Assembly: GCF_900129635.1 (NCBI RefSeq)
Contig: NZ_FSRB01000001.1
Location: 783,501 to 847,500 of the forward strand
Direction: 5' to 3'
Source: Singulisphaera sp. GP187
GTDB taxonomy: Bacteria; Planctomycetota; Planctomycetia; Isosphaerales; Isosphaeraceae
DNA length: 64,000 nucleotides
Within the stretch, counting starts at the first letter, position 1. Every line of letters begins with the position of its first letter. A program made the translations under genes and the position numbers. Under the pieces are notes generated by a model, which was not told where the DNA came from, did not search any database, and worked only from the letters and a program-made list of their open reading frames with translations. Shown one piece after another: positions 8,821 through 17,287 of the stretch.

Positions 8821-9295
8821 CGGCCATCCCCTACAATACGGTCTTACCGAATCGCGATGGCACCCTTGACGGCAAAACCGCCTGGAACCGATTCGAGGGT
8901 GCTCGCTCAATCGCCACTCTATTCCAGGAGTATAGCTGAGAAAATGTGACGCGATCGGAATTCTCGGCGCAGCTTGGCTATCTTTCTCGGACGGGCATGG
9001 CTCGCCCGCCTTTGCAGGAGTGGTTCGCGTGCGGAATGCAATTCAGGGCGTGTGTAAGAAGTCAGCCTGATTCTTGTCGGGTGGGCACGGCCCACCAGGT
9101 TTTGCTCTGAATCAGGAAGAGTTCTCCACTCCTTTCCAAGCCACTTGGCGAAAGGCCTCGTGGGCCGTGCCCACCCGATAAGGCCATCTCACTCACGCTC
9201 TCAGGACGTCCGTTGGGTCGACATGTGGCCCTGAGTTCCCCAAAGCGAGGGGTCTCTGCAAGACTTGTGTTTGGAAATTACTGGACTTTCCGAAA
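8821..9295. other. Gene-free interval upstream of the chemosensory operon, containing an inverted-repeat pair
   Basis: I see no convincing gene here. It should contain the promoter of the operon that starts at 8820 on the minus strand. Its only clear structure is the inverted pair at 9077-9099 and 9156-9178, listed separately. Confidence 0.6.
9077..9178. repeat. Inverted repeat pair built on a GGGTGGGCACGGCCCACC unit
   Basis: Bases 9077-9099 and the reverse complement of 9156-9178 agree at 22 of 23 positions, with 56 bases between. Each arm is itself palindromic (GGTGGGC-ACG-GCCCACC). The 19-mer at 9079-9097 occurs again, exactly, at 37155-37173, so this is a dispersed element. It could form a large cruciform or act as a transcription terminator; there is no T-tract. 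Confidence 0.7.
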
Positions 9296-9692
9296 CTTCA
9301 CCAATTTGCGGGCGTGAAGCCCCTGCCTTCAGGCATGGGGAGGTAAGCCCGCCTCCGGATTGGTGGGATTCGGACAACCCAGTTGACGCACGGACACCGA
9401 TTCGTACCATGGATTTGTAGGAACTGGCTTCGGCAAGGTGGACGCCGGGTTGGAGGGATAGGCCCTCCGTAAAAAGCCAGCCTGAAGGACAAGGCAAGAA
9501 GGTTCATTAGGCACTCCTCTCCGGAGCACCGGCTACGAACCTCCAAGCCATCCGGTCGCAAGACCGGGTACAGGCCGTAGAGGGATCGCGGTAAGCCGGC
9601 CTGAACTGGACGGTGGGCCCCAAGGAAGTGGCCGGGCCAGCGGGCCAACACCGATCCGGAAAGCCCCTCCTTTCAAGGATGGGGTCGCTTAC
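9296..9692 (+). ncRNA. Structured non-coding repeat copy A, possible HEARO/omega-RNA-like IS200/IS605-superfamily element without ORF
   Basis: This 397-base block is about 90% identical by eye to 15949-16344. Base-paired segments in order are: a long stem CCAAT..GCGGGC with GCCCGC..ATTGG enclosing a hairpin with CTGCC-TTCA-GGCA; a multibranched unit closed by CTGGCTT/AAGCCAG that holds CGGC..GCCG and GGAGGG..CCCTCC; a CCGGTC-GCAA-GACCGG stem with a GNRA tetraloop (9552-9567); CAGGCCG..CGGCCTG; and a terminal hairpin CCCCTCCTTTCAAGGATGGGG. The GNRA loop exists only on the plus strand, so I read the RNA that way. End hairpins of this kind are known from IS605-type and IscB/HEARO elements. No transposase or nuclease ORF is inside. 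The family assignment is inference. Confidence 0.55.
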
Positions 9693-9791
9693 GCATTCAC
9701 GTGAGGAGGCGGTCCAGCATTGGTCGGATGCCTCACCGAGGGGGTAGGAGGCCTCAGCGAATTCCGTTTGCCTGACCCAACTCGGTCATCG

Positions 9792-11462
9792 TTACTGGCC
9801 TGGCGGCCTTTCCTCTCTCCACTGCCCGGCCACGAGATGCCTTACTACGGGCTCCTCGTCCCCGACGTGGAAGGCACGCACCCGCACCTGGACGATCCGG
9901 TCCGCCTCCGTCACCCGCTCGTGCTGGCGCAAGTGCTCGACGAGCGACTCAACCAGGAAGACCTCGATCGTACTCCCCGGATCGGCGACGTCCTGGAACA
10001 CGTCCCAGCGCAGGGCACCGTCTCGGAGTCGGGTGCGGCCGAGCGGCCGGAGGGCATCCTGGAACTCACCCGCCCGGGCCGGATCGATGCGATACTCCAC
10101 CGTGACGAGCACCGGCCCCTGATCCAATTCCAACCCCGGCACGGCCGCCATCTCAGGCCAGTGCCGCGACGGATCGAGGTCCGGCCCTTCGCCCTCGGGC
10201 AGGTGAAAACGTAACGCCGCCAGCAGCCCGAGGAGCATCCACGTTGCGGCGGCCGTGAGCGCGAGCGACGGGCCGGCACGGTCCGCGGCGAAGCCCCAGA
10301 GGATGCTGCCCGCCGCCATCCCGCCGTAGAAGACGACGAGATAGAGCGCAAGCGCCCGCGCACGGACCCAGCGCGGGACCTCCGCCTGTGCCGCGGCGTT
10401 CAGGCGAGTCAGGGGGGCGAGCCATGCCGCGCCCGCGAGCACCAGGAGGACGCACCGGGCCGGGTAATAGGGGACCCAGGCGACGGCGAGCGTCGAAGCG
10501 GCGAGGCCGATCGTCCCGCCCGTCACTGTGGCGTCCGCGTTCAGTCGCCGAAACGGGCCGGAGATCAGCAAGGCCGAGATGACCGCCCCGACGCCGAAGC
10601 ATCCGAGGAGTATGCCGTAGTGTCCAGCACCCAGGCTTGGGTCTTGTTTTAACAGGACCGGGAGCAGCGCGAGGAGGCTGCTGCCCCCGACGACGAAGGC
10701 TGCCGCACGGACGAGGACGGCTTGGAAGGCCGGGGCATGGAGGACGAACCGGATCCCGGCCCGCATGGCGCCGACAAGACGCTCGGCGGGCAGGGTGCTC
10801 GTCTCTCGGGGGCGGCGCCACCGCCCCAGGACGAAAAGGACGCCCAGGAACGTGAGTGCGTTGAGCAGGAACGCGGCCGCGGCGCCCGCCGCGGCCACGA
10901 GCAGCCCGCCCAAGGCCGGACCGATCGCTCGCGCTACGTTCATCGAGACCCCGTTCAGGGCGACCGCCGCCGGGACTTCCTCGCGAGGGACGAGCTCCGG
11001 AGTGGTCGCCTGCCAGGCCGGGGCGTTGAGCGCCGAACCCAGGCCCAGGAGAAAGGTCATCGCCAGGAGGCCCCATGACGTAATGGAGCCGGTGAACGTG
11101 AGGGCGGCGAGGGCGGCGGTGACCAGGAGCATCCAGCACTGGGCCGCGAGGAGGAGCCGGCGGCGGTCGACGATGTCGGCGAGCGCCCCGGCGGGGAGCG
11201 CGAGGACGAACATCGGGAGGTTGGTCGCCGCCTGGACGAGGGCCACCATCAGCGCCGAGGCGGAGAGCTCCGTCATCAGCCAGGCCGCCGCGACGTTCTG
11301 CATCCAGGTGCCGACGTTCGACCCAAAGGAGGCGATCCAGAGCCAGCGGAACAGCGGCCGGGCGAGCGGGACGAACGGCGACGGGCCGACGGCGATCGCC
11401 GCGGTCTCCGAGACGGGACCAACCTCCCCGGCCTTTTCGTCGCCCGCTTCCCGATCGGTCAT
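9792..11462 (-). CDS. MFS exporter (MFS_3/EntS-like) with C-terminal ABM-like ferredoxin-fold domain
   Basis: This 556-residue integral membrane protein has about 12 hydrophobic helices. They start at RPLFRWLWIASFGSNVGTW and include the MFS loop motif GALADIVDRRRLLL between TM2 and TM3. Sequences such as NAPAWQATTPELVPREE are typical of the DHA3/MFS_3 drug or siderophore exporter group. The last ~120 residues (from LDQGPVLVTVEYRIDP) form a soluble domain resembling antibiotic-biosynthesis-monooxygenase folds, an extension known in MFS_3 proteins. It is the last gene of the minus-strand run and begins 74 bases after the M17-N gene. Its substrate cannot be read from the sequence. Confidence 0.85.
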   Translation of the reverse strand: MTDREAGDEKAGEVGPVSETAAIAVGPSPFVPLARPLFRWLWIASFGSNVGTWMQNVAAAWLMTELSASALMVALVQAATNLPMFVLALPAGALADIVDRRRLLLAAQCWMLLVTAALAALTFTGSITSWGLLAMTFLLGLGSALNAPAWQATTPELVPREEVPAAVALNGVSMNVARAIGPALGGLLVAAAGAAAAFLLNALTFLGVLFVLGRWRRPRETSTLPAERLVGAMRAGIRFVLHAPAFQAVLVRAAAFVVGGSSLLALLPVLLKQDPSLGAGHYGILLGCFGVGAVISALLISGPFRRLNADATVTGGTIGLAASTLAVAWVPYYPARCVLLVLAGAAWLAPLTRLNAAAQAEVPRWVRARALALYLVVFYGGMAAGSILWGFAADRAGPSLALTAAATWMLLGLLAALRFHLPEGEGPDLDPSRHWPEMAAVPGLELDQGPVLVTVEYRIDPARAGEFQDALRPLGRTRLRDGALRWDVFQDVADPGSTIEVFLVESLVEHLRQHERVTEADRIVQVRVRAFHVGDEEPVVRHLVAGQWREERPPGQ

Positions 11463-11535
11463 GGCCGGTCAATCCCTCCGAAGTTCCGGAGACTTCGCCC
11501 TGAAGCTGAGTCTGACCTCGGCCTGCCGGCGAGCT

Positions 11536-12276
11536 TCATTGCTTTCGCATATGGGGATCCGACTTTCGGGTCGCGGCCATCGTGGCCGCCTCGGAACTCC
11601 CTCGTTTTACGCCAATCACCGTATCGTCGAAGTAAGCGGGGCCCGCCTCGACCTCCCACTCCTCGAGCGTCCACTCCCTGGCGAGCCCTTCCTTCTGGAG
11701 GCGTCGCTCCGTGTCGTAGGCGAGGAGCATGCCCTTCACGACGGCCGACTCGACGTCGCCGGTGCCGAGCTTCGTGTTGCCCTGGTCCCGGATGAGCGGG
11801 GCGAAGGCCACCCGGCGCACGCCCAGCCGGGACGCCTCACGTAGCGCCACCCGCCCGACCCGTTCCAATCGGGCGAGCGAGAGCGAGTCCTCCTCGCCGA
11901 GGCCGACGAGGAGGAGGGCCCTTGCCTTGATCGAGCCCTTCGGCGGGATGAGGAGGAGCGTCTCAAGCTCGGCTCCTTCGAACTCGCCCCGCTCCCGGAG
12001 CGTGGAGATGGCCCCGCGGAACTCCTTGTCGAGCTCGACCGGCGCCCCGGTCATCCGCTTCGCGCCTTCCGCGGTATATTTGAAGTAGCAGACGACCTGG
12101 AGCGGAGTTTCCGCGGTGTACGGGCCCTCCATGCGAACCTTGATCGCCACCCCATGAGGGGCCTCGATCGACTGCTGCTTGACGTCCTGGGCCACCGCCT
12201 TCGGATGAACGCCCGGAAGCGTCAGGCTCGCGAACAGGGCGAGAGCCGCGAATGGCGACGGGTGAAGCTGTCTCAT
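11536..12276 (-). CDS. Secreted protein with peptidase M17 N-terminal (leucyl aminopeptidase N) domain only
   Basis: This 246-residue product has a signal peptide (MRQLHPSPFAALALFASLTL, cleavage near AVAQD). The rest resembles the N-terminal regulatory domain of M17 aminopeptidases: FRGAISTLRERGEFEGAELE, LLVGLGEEDSLSLARLERVGR and REASRLGVRRVAFAPLIRDQ. The catalytic metallopeptidase half is absent, so it is not expected to cleave peptides. I chose ATG 12276 because it starts the signal peptide. It lies 46 bases downstream of the porin gene and is probably cotranscribed. Function unknown; a periplasmic ligand-binding role is possible. Confidence 0.75.
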   Translation of the reverse strand: MRQLHPSPFAALALFASLTLPGVHPKAVAQDVKQQSIEAPHGVAIKVRMEGPYTAETPLQVVCYFKYTAEGAKRMTGAPVELDKEFRGAISTLRERGEFEGAELETLLLIPPKGSIKARALLLVGLGEEDSLSLARLERVGRVALREASRLGVRRVAFAPLIRDQGNTKLGTGDVESAVVKGMLLAYDTERRLQKEGLAREWTLEEWEVEAGPAYFDDTVIGVKRGSSEAATMAATRKSDPHMRKQ

Positions 12277-12322
12277 GGTGCCTCCGGTCGTAAAGCGTGG
12301 GATGCTGACTTTGGAATTTGAA

Positions 12323-13885
12323 TTAAAACATGTAGTCAAGCCACACTGTGACGTAATCGATGTCCTTCGCCGGCGGGTTCTCCTCCAGGTACTGGCCGGT
12401 GAAGAAATGGACGTAGCTCGCCAGGACCGTGATGTGACGCGTGGCCTTCCAGGCCGCGGTGAACGAGGGAGAGCTTCCGACATATCGCGCCCGGCTCGGA
12501 GTTCCCGGCCGGATCGGCGCACCGGAGAGGCTGTAGATGCCGTCTTCCAGGCTCTCCCGCCAGAAGAAATTCCAGTCGGCAGTGGTCGTCACCTTCTCGC
12601 CGAAGCGGAGGTCGAGGACGGGGTGCAGGTCGATGATGTTCTGGGGGCCGATCGGGTTCGCGAGGTTGAAGTAGGCGCCGGAGGGGAAGAGGGGATTGAA
12701 CGTCTGGAGGTTCGGCGAGCGAGGGTTACGGTCACCGCTCGCGACGTCGAATCGCACGCCGAACCGGGGGCGGAGAGGCAGCTTGTCGAAGTTGTAGCGC
12801 ACGGCGTTCGCGGCGGTCCACGCCTGGATGTCGCCGCTCCCGAAGCGGCCGAACTGCGCGACGTATTCGAGGTTGTACTCCCAGGGCATCGGCCTTCCCC
12901 AGATGCGGGTCCCGAGCGAATGCCGGAGCTCACCGCCCTTGCCCTGGTTGTAGGTCGCCTGCTTGTTCTCGAAGCCGAGGTAGTAGAGATCGGTATGCCC
13001 GTCCGGCAGCACGGCGAGCGGGTGGACCGCATAGACCCCCCAGAGCGAGACGTGGGGGTTTGGATCGTTATCGAAGACGTCGGGACGGTTGCGGACCGGC
13101 TTCGACCAGAAGCCGTCCACCTGCCAGTCCCCGGCCTTCAGTAGCATCCGCGCCGCGTCGAACGAGCGACGGAGGTTCGCACCCTCGCGCACGTCGACGA
13201 GTCGCCCGGAGCCGTAGGACATCTCCTGGCGACCGGGTCGGAGGGTCAAGGAATTCGATCCCTCTTCGCCCCAACGCCGCACGAGATCCAGGAATGCTTG
13301 ATGGGCGTCGAAGCGATCGACGTCGACGTCCGGGCGCGGGCCGCCGATCAGGCCGGTCTCGAAGCCGCTCTGGAGTTGGCCGAAAAAGCGGAGGTTCGGT
13401 CCGAGGTGCAGGTCTCCATGCAGCATGTAACGCTGAACGAGGTCGTTGTTGTTCCCATGACTATTCGAGGGCGCGCTTCCAAAAAATGGGTTCTGATTGA
13501 ACTCGAAGCGGGGACGAGCCGTTCCGCCGAGCGACAAGTAGCGGTCGTCCCGATCGCCCAGAGGGATGTACTTCAGGACGTCGAGAGGATCGGTTCGCCG
13601 GCTGGGGTCCTTGAGGGCGCTGTAATCCTCGTCGTAGCGGAGCAGCTTGTAGGTCTCGAGGTTGGAGCCCTCGATCGCCTGACTGCCCGGCCCCATGCGT
13701 CCGGGCGGGGCCGATGGGGCGGGTGCGTCGGTCGAGCCTTCGGGCCTTGCCACCGGTTCCGGGACCGACGATGAGCGGACAAGGGGCGGCACCTGCGCGA
13801 ACGAGCGGGGGACCGGCAGGACACCCAGACTCGTCGTCGCCGCGAGGAGAATGCAGGCCCCGAGGTGTGTCCTGCCCGAACGCAT
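12323..13885 (-). CDS. Outer-membrane beta-barrel porin, alginate-export (AlgE-like) family
   Basis: This 520-residue protein starts with a signal peptide (LGACILLAATTSLGVLPV). A Pro-rich linker follows (about 35-65), then a long series of amphipathic beta strands ending in the outer-membrane signature VTVWLDYMF with terminal Phe. Motifs such as YLSLGGTARPRFEF, RPGRQEMSYGSGRLVDVREG, FDAARM and WNFFWRESLEDGIYSLSG are those of the alginate-export domain family of planctomycetes and proteobacteria. It would form a channel across the outer membrane. It sits between an amidohydrolase gene upstream and the M17-N protein downstream. Substrate unknown. Confidence 0.86.
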   Translation of the reverse strand: MRSGRTHLGACILLAATTSLGVLPVPRSFAQVPPLVRSSSVPEPVARPEGSTDAPAPSAPPGRMGPGSQAIEGSNLETYKLLRYDEDYSALKDPSRRTDPLDVLKYIPLGDRDDRYLSLGGTARPRFEFNQNPFFGSAPSNSHGNNNDLVQRYMLHGDLHLGPNLRFFGQLQSGFETGLIGGPRPDVDVDRFDAHQAFLDLVRRWGEEGSNSLTLRPGRQEMSYGSGRLVDVREGANLRRSFDAARMLLKAGDWQVDGFWSKPVRNRPDVFDNDPNPHVSLWGVYAVHPLAVLPDGHTDLYYLGFENKQATYNQGKGGELRHSLGTRIWGRPMPWEYNLEYVAQFGRFGSGDIQAWTAANAVRYNFDKLPLRPRFGVRFDVASGDRNPRSPNLQTFNPLFPSGAYFNLANPIGPQNIIDLHPVLDLRFGEKVTTTADWNFFWRESLEDGIYSLSGAPIRPGTPSRARYVGSSPSFTAAWKATRHITVLASYVHFFTGQYLEENPPAKDIDYVTVWLDYMF

Positions 13886-14003
13886 ACCCGATCTCCTCGA
13901 GCCGGTGGAAGTGAGACCGCCACGATTCTTCAGTGGTTATCGTCGGCCGAGACGCCCTAACTCTTTCAAAACGCAGAACCGCCGCAACCCGGCCCGTACT
14001 CGC

Positions 14004-15833
14004 TCAAAACGCCCAGCACGCGCAACCGGTCCCCCAAAGCCTGTCTTTGCCCGGTGAACGTGCCGGGGCGAGGGGCCGGTCGAGCAACCCGCCGAGGCCC
14101 GAGCCCTGGGCGCACAGGCTCGAGTGGTGGTGCGCCCCGCCCGCGTGGTACCCCCCGTATGCGGCGACCGGGGACCAGTCGGGCGAAACCGGGAGTGCGG
14201 GGGGGGCGTGCGAGGCGAAGGGCCCCGACCCGTGGACGACCTTCCCGCCGACCACCGTCAGCACCGACTCGATGGCCCGGATCTCCTCATCCGGGACCCG
14301 GAAATAGTCGGCCGAGAGGACGGCCAGGTCGCCCAACTGGCCGACGGAGAGAGCGCCCTTGCCGGCCTCCTCGCCCGACATCCAGGCGGAGCCCTGGGTG
14401 TAGAGCCGCAGCGCCGTCGCCCGGTCGAGCCGGTTCGCCTCGGGGTAGAGGGCGAGGCCGCCGACGGTCTTCCCGGTCACCATCCAGGACAGCGACACCC
14501 ACGGGTTGTAGCTCGCCACCCGGGTCGCGTCGGTCCCCGCGCCGACCGGAATTCCCATCGCGAGCATCTTCGCCAGCGGTGGCGTCCGCCCGGCCGCGTC
14601 GGCCCCGTATCGGTCGACGAAATACTCGCCCTGGAACGCCATCCGGTGCTGGACCGCGATGCCCCCGCCGAGCGCCCGGATGCGCTCGAGGTTCCGCTCG
14701 GTCACGGTCTCGGCGTGGTCGAAGAACCATCGCAGGCCGTCGAACGGCACTTCGCGATCGACCGCCTCGAAGACGTCGAGGAAGCGGGCGATCGACTCGT
14801 CGTAGGTGGCGTGGAGGCGGAACGGCCAACGGTGTTCGGCGAGGAGCTTCACCACTCGGTGGAGTTCCCCCTCCAACTCCGGGGCGAGGTCCGGTCGGGG
14901 CTCGAGGAAGTCCTCGAAGTCGGCGGCCGAGAAGACCAGCATCTCTCCGGCCCCGTTCATCCGGTAGTAGTCGCTCCCCGCCCCCGGCTTGGTCATCTCG
15001 ACCCACTTCGCGAAGTCTTCCAGCTCACCCTTCGGCCTCTGGGTGAACAGGTTGTAGGCCACCCGCACCGTCATCTCGCCCCGACGGTGGAGGTCCTCGA
15101 CGATCGCATAGTCATCCGGGTAGTTCTGATATCCGCCGCCGGCGTCGATCGCACTGGTCACCCCGAGCCGGTTCAGCTCGCGCATGAAGTGGCGGCTGGA
15201 GTTCAACTGGTCGGCGGGCGGGAGCTTCGGCCCCTGGGCGAGGGTGGCATACAGGATCATCGCGTTCGGCCGGGCGATGAGGATGCCGGTCGGGTTCCCC
15301 TGCTTGTCCCGCTGGATTTCTCCCCCCGGAGGGTCGGGCGTGTCCTTCGTGTACCCGACGGCGCGCAAAGCGGCCGCGTTCAGGATCGCCCGGTCGTACA
15401 GGTGGAGGATGAAGACCGGCGTCTCGGGCGCGGCGGCATTGACCTCGGCCAGGGTCGGCATCCGCCGCTCGGCGAACTGGAACTCGCTCCACCCGCCGAC
15501 CACCCGCACCCACTGCGGCGGCGGAGTCCGCTTTGCCTGCTCCATGAGCATCCGGAGGGCGTCGGCAAGCGACGGGACGCCGTCCCAGCGGAGCTCGAGG
15601 TTGTAGTTCAGCCCGCCTCGGATCAGGTGCAGGTGCGAGTCGTTCAGCCCCGGCACCACCCGACGCCCGGCTAGGTCGATGACCGTCGTCGCGGGGCCGC
15701 GGAGCTCGAGGGCGTCGCCGTCGGTGCCGACCGCGGCCACTCGTCCGCCGGCGATCGCGACGGCCGCCGCTTCCGACGCGGCGTCGTTCGTGGTGATCTT
15801 GCCGTTATGAAGGATCAGTTCCGCGGTGCTCAT
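14004..15833 (-). CDS. Metal-dependent amidohydrolase, YtcJ-like (Amidohydro_3)
   Basis: This 609-residue enzyme of the amidohydrolase superfamily opens with the small beta-sandwich typical of the family (ELILHNGKITTND, VAAVGTDGDALELRG). The metal-binding motif NDSHLH (HxH) follows at about 65-70. Later ligand-bearing regions include FDHAETVTERNLERIRALG and GAGTDATRVASYNPW. YtcJ-like proteins hydrolyse amide or ester bonds of unknown small substrates. It has no obvious signal peptide. Repeat copy B separates it from the isochorismatase-like gene upstream on the same strand; the porin gene follows after 118 bases. Confidence 0.9.
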   Translation of the reverse strand: MSTAELILHNGKITTNDAASEAAAVAIAGGRVAAVGTDGDALELRGPATTVIDLAGRRVVPGLNDSHLHLIRGGLNYNLELRWDGVPSLADALRMLMEQAKRTPPPQWVRVVGGWSEFQFAERRMPTLAEVNAAAPETPVFILHLYDRAILNAAALRAVGYTKDTPDPPGGEIQRDKQGNPTGILIARPNAMILYATLAQGPKLPPADQLNSSRHFMRELNRLGVTSAIDAGGGYQNYPDDYAIVEDLHRRGEMTVRVAYNLFTQRPKGELEDFAKWVEMTKPGAGSDYYRMNGAGEMLVFSAADFEDFLEPRPDLAPELEGELHRVVKLLAEHRWPFRLHATYDESIARFLDVFEAVDREVPFDGLRWFFDHAETVTERNLERIRALGGGIAVQHRMAFQGEYFVDRYGADAAGRTPPLAKMLAMGIPVGAGTDATRVASYNPWVSLSWMVTGKTVGGLALYPEANRLDRATALRLYTQGSAWMSGEEAGKGALSVGQLGDLAVLSADYFRVPDEEIRAIESVLTVVGGKVVHGSGPFASHAPPALPVSPDWSPVAAYGGYHAGGAHHHSSLCAQGSGLGGLLDRPLAPARSPGKDRLWGTGCACWAF

Positions 15834-15948
15834 CGGCTTTGTCTCCCCGTACTGGATCGGCCCGGCCGTCCGCTGGGTACCCTGGAGTGAGAGCGAACGC
15901 CGTGAGGTGTACGCCTATTCCTCTCAGGCTCGCTTCCTTCCACCGTGG

Positions 15949-16344
15949 CTTCACCACTTTGCGGGCGTGAAGCCCCTGCCTTCAGGCATGGGGAGGTAAG
16001 CCCGCCTCCGGATTGGTTAGATTCGGACAACTCAGTTGACACACGGGCACTGATTTGTACCATAGATCGTTTGGAACTGGCTTCGGCAAGGTGGACGCCG
16101 GGTTGGAGGGATAGGCCCTCCGTAAAAAGCCAGCCTGAAGGACAAGGCAAGAAGGTTCACAAGGCACTCCTCCCGGAGCACCGGCTACGAACCTCCAAGC
16201 CATCCGGTCGCAAGACCGGGTACAGGCCGTAGAGGGATCGCAGTAAGCCGGCCTGAACTGGACGGTGGGCCCCAAGGAGGTGGCCGGGCCAGCGGGCCAG
16301 CACCGATCCGGAAAGCCCCTCCTTTCAAGGATGGGGTCGCTTAC
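15949..16344 (+). ncRNA. Structured non-coding repeat copy B (HEARO/omega-RNA-like candidate)
   Basis: Second copy of the element at 9296, in the same orientation. It conserves all stems noted there, including the GCAA tetraloop hairpin (CCGGTCGCAAGACCGG). Most substitutions fall in one segment (about 16018-16072), so the folded core is better conserved than that spacer. Homology to copy A begins at CTTCACCA and stops after GGGTCGCTTAC. The last four bases (TTAC, 16341-16344) provide the stop codon of the minus-strand isochorismatase gene. Confidence 0.55.
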
Positions 16345-17045
16345 TTGTGCGAAACCGCCGACGGGACGACGTACTCGGGGAACTTCGTCGCCGGGGCCCC
16401 GTGCACCATCGTGTACGCGTACTCGACGCCCATGCCGTAAGCCCCGAAGTGGGTCTTCACGATGTCCATGACGGCGTCGTACGTGCCGGTCGCGGCCCAG
16501 TCGCGCTGCCACTCGAGCATCACTGAGAGGGCGGTCACCGGCTTCGCCCCGGCCTGGACCACGCGCTTCATCGCGTTGTCGTGGGAGAGCTGACTCACGT
16601 CGCCGCAGCAGTCCTCCACCACGTAGACCTCATAGCCGTCGTGGAGGGCCTGCACGGTCGGCAGCGCGACGCAGGTCTCCGTCCAGAGGCCCGTCAAGAC
16701 GATCTTCTTCCGGCCGCTCTTCTCGATCGCGGCGACGAAGTTCGTGTCGTCCCACGAGTTCATGGACGTCCGCTCGATCGGCGCCTGACCCGGGAAGATG
16801 GCCTGGACCTGGGGCCACATATTGCCGCTGAAGCTCTTGGTCTCGACTGTCGAGAGGACCACGGGGACGCCGAAAACCCGCGCAGCCTTCGAGAGCGCAA
16901 CGTTGTTGTTGATGATCGATTGCCGGTCGAAGTTGGCCACGCCGAACAGCATCTGGGGCTGGAGGTCGATGAGCGTGAGGACGCAGTTGTCCGGGGTCAG
17001 CAACCCCTTCTCGCTGAGCTTCGGCCGGACCGGATCTTGAGACAT
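16341..17045 (-). CDS. Isochorismatase-family cysteine hydrolase (YcaC-like)
   Basis: This 234-residue protein has the family's catalytic features: Asp in LTLIDLQPQMLFG, and the nucleophilic Cys in TGLWTETCVALPTVQAL, flanked by the typical cis-peptide region. The segment ERTSMNSWDD resembles YcaC-type hydrolases rather than true isochorismatases. ATG 17045 is preceded by a clear AGGAGG ribosome-binding site seven bases upstream, so it is preferred over the ATG at 17105. The TAA stop falls inside the terminal TTAC of repeat copy B, so the element defines the gene's 3' end. Substrate unknown. Confidence 0.88.
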   Translation of the reverse strand: MSQDPVRPKLSEKGLLTPDNCVLTLIDLQPQMLFGVANFDRQSIINNNVALSKAARVFGVPVVLSTVETKSFSGNMWPQVQAIFPGQAPIERTSMNSWDDTNFVAAIEKSGRKKIVLTGLWTETCVALPTVQALHDGYEVYVVEDCCGDVSQLSHDNAMKRVVQAGAKPVTALSVMLEWQRDWAATGTYDAVMDIVKTHFGAYGMGVEYAYTMVHGAPATKFPEYVVPSAVSHK

Positions 17046-17287
17046 GACTTCCTCCTGTTCGGGAGTAAGTGACGGATGAGAATGAGACCGTGACATTGCG
17101 ATCAAGAGGGCGACGAGATTGGAATGTCGGGCCGTTTAAAAAAAATTGAGACAGACCGAGAACAAGCGAAAGCCACTGTCGCGTATTAGCCGAGCAGGGA
17201 GCGACTGCAATTGGATAGATTGCGAGGTCTATCTTTCGATAGAGGAAGTGGGAAAGTGGGGCCGGTGCTGTCGATACCCGGAAGGAC

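Noticed and set aside
9201..9651. Minus-strand ORFs across repeat copy A (and 15830-16512 across copy B)
   Set aside because: They are conserved only because the repeat is conserved. The changes between copies follow RNA stems rather than codon positions, and the strand with the GNRA loop is the opposite one.
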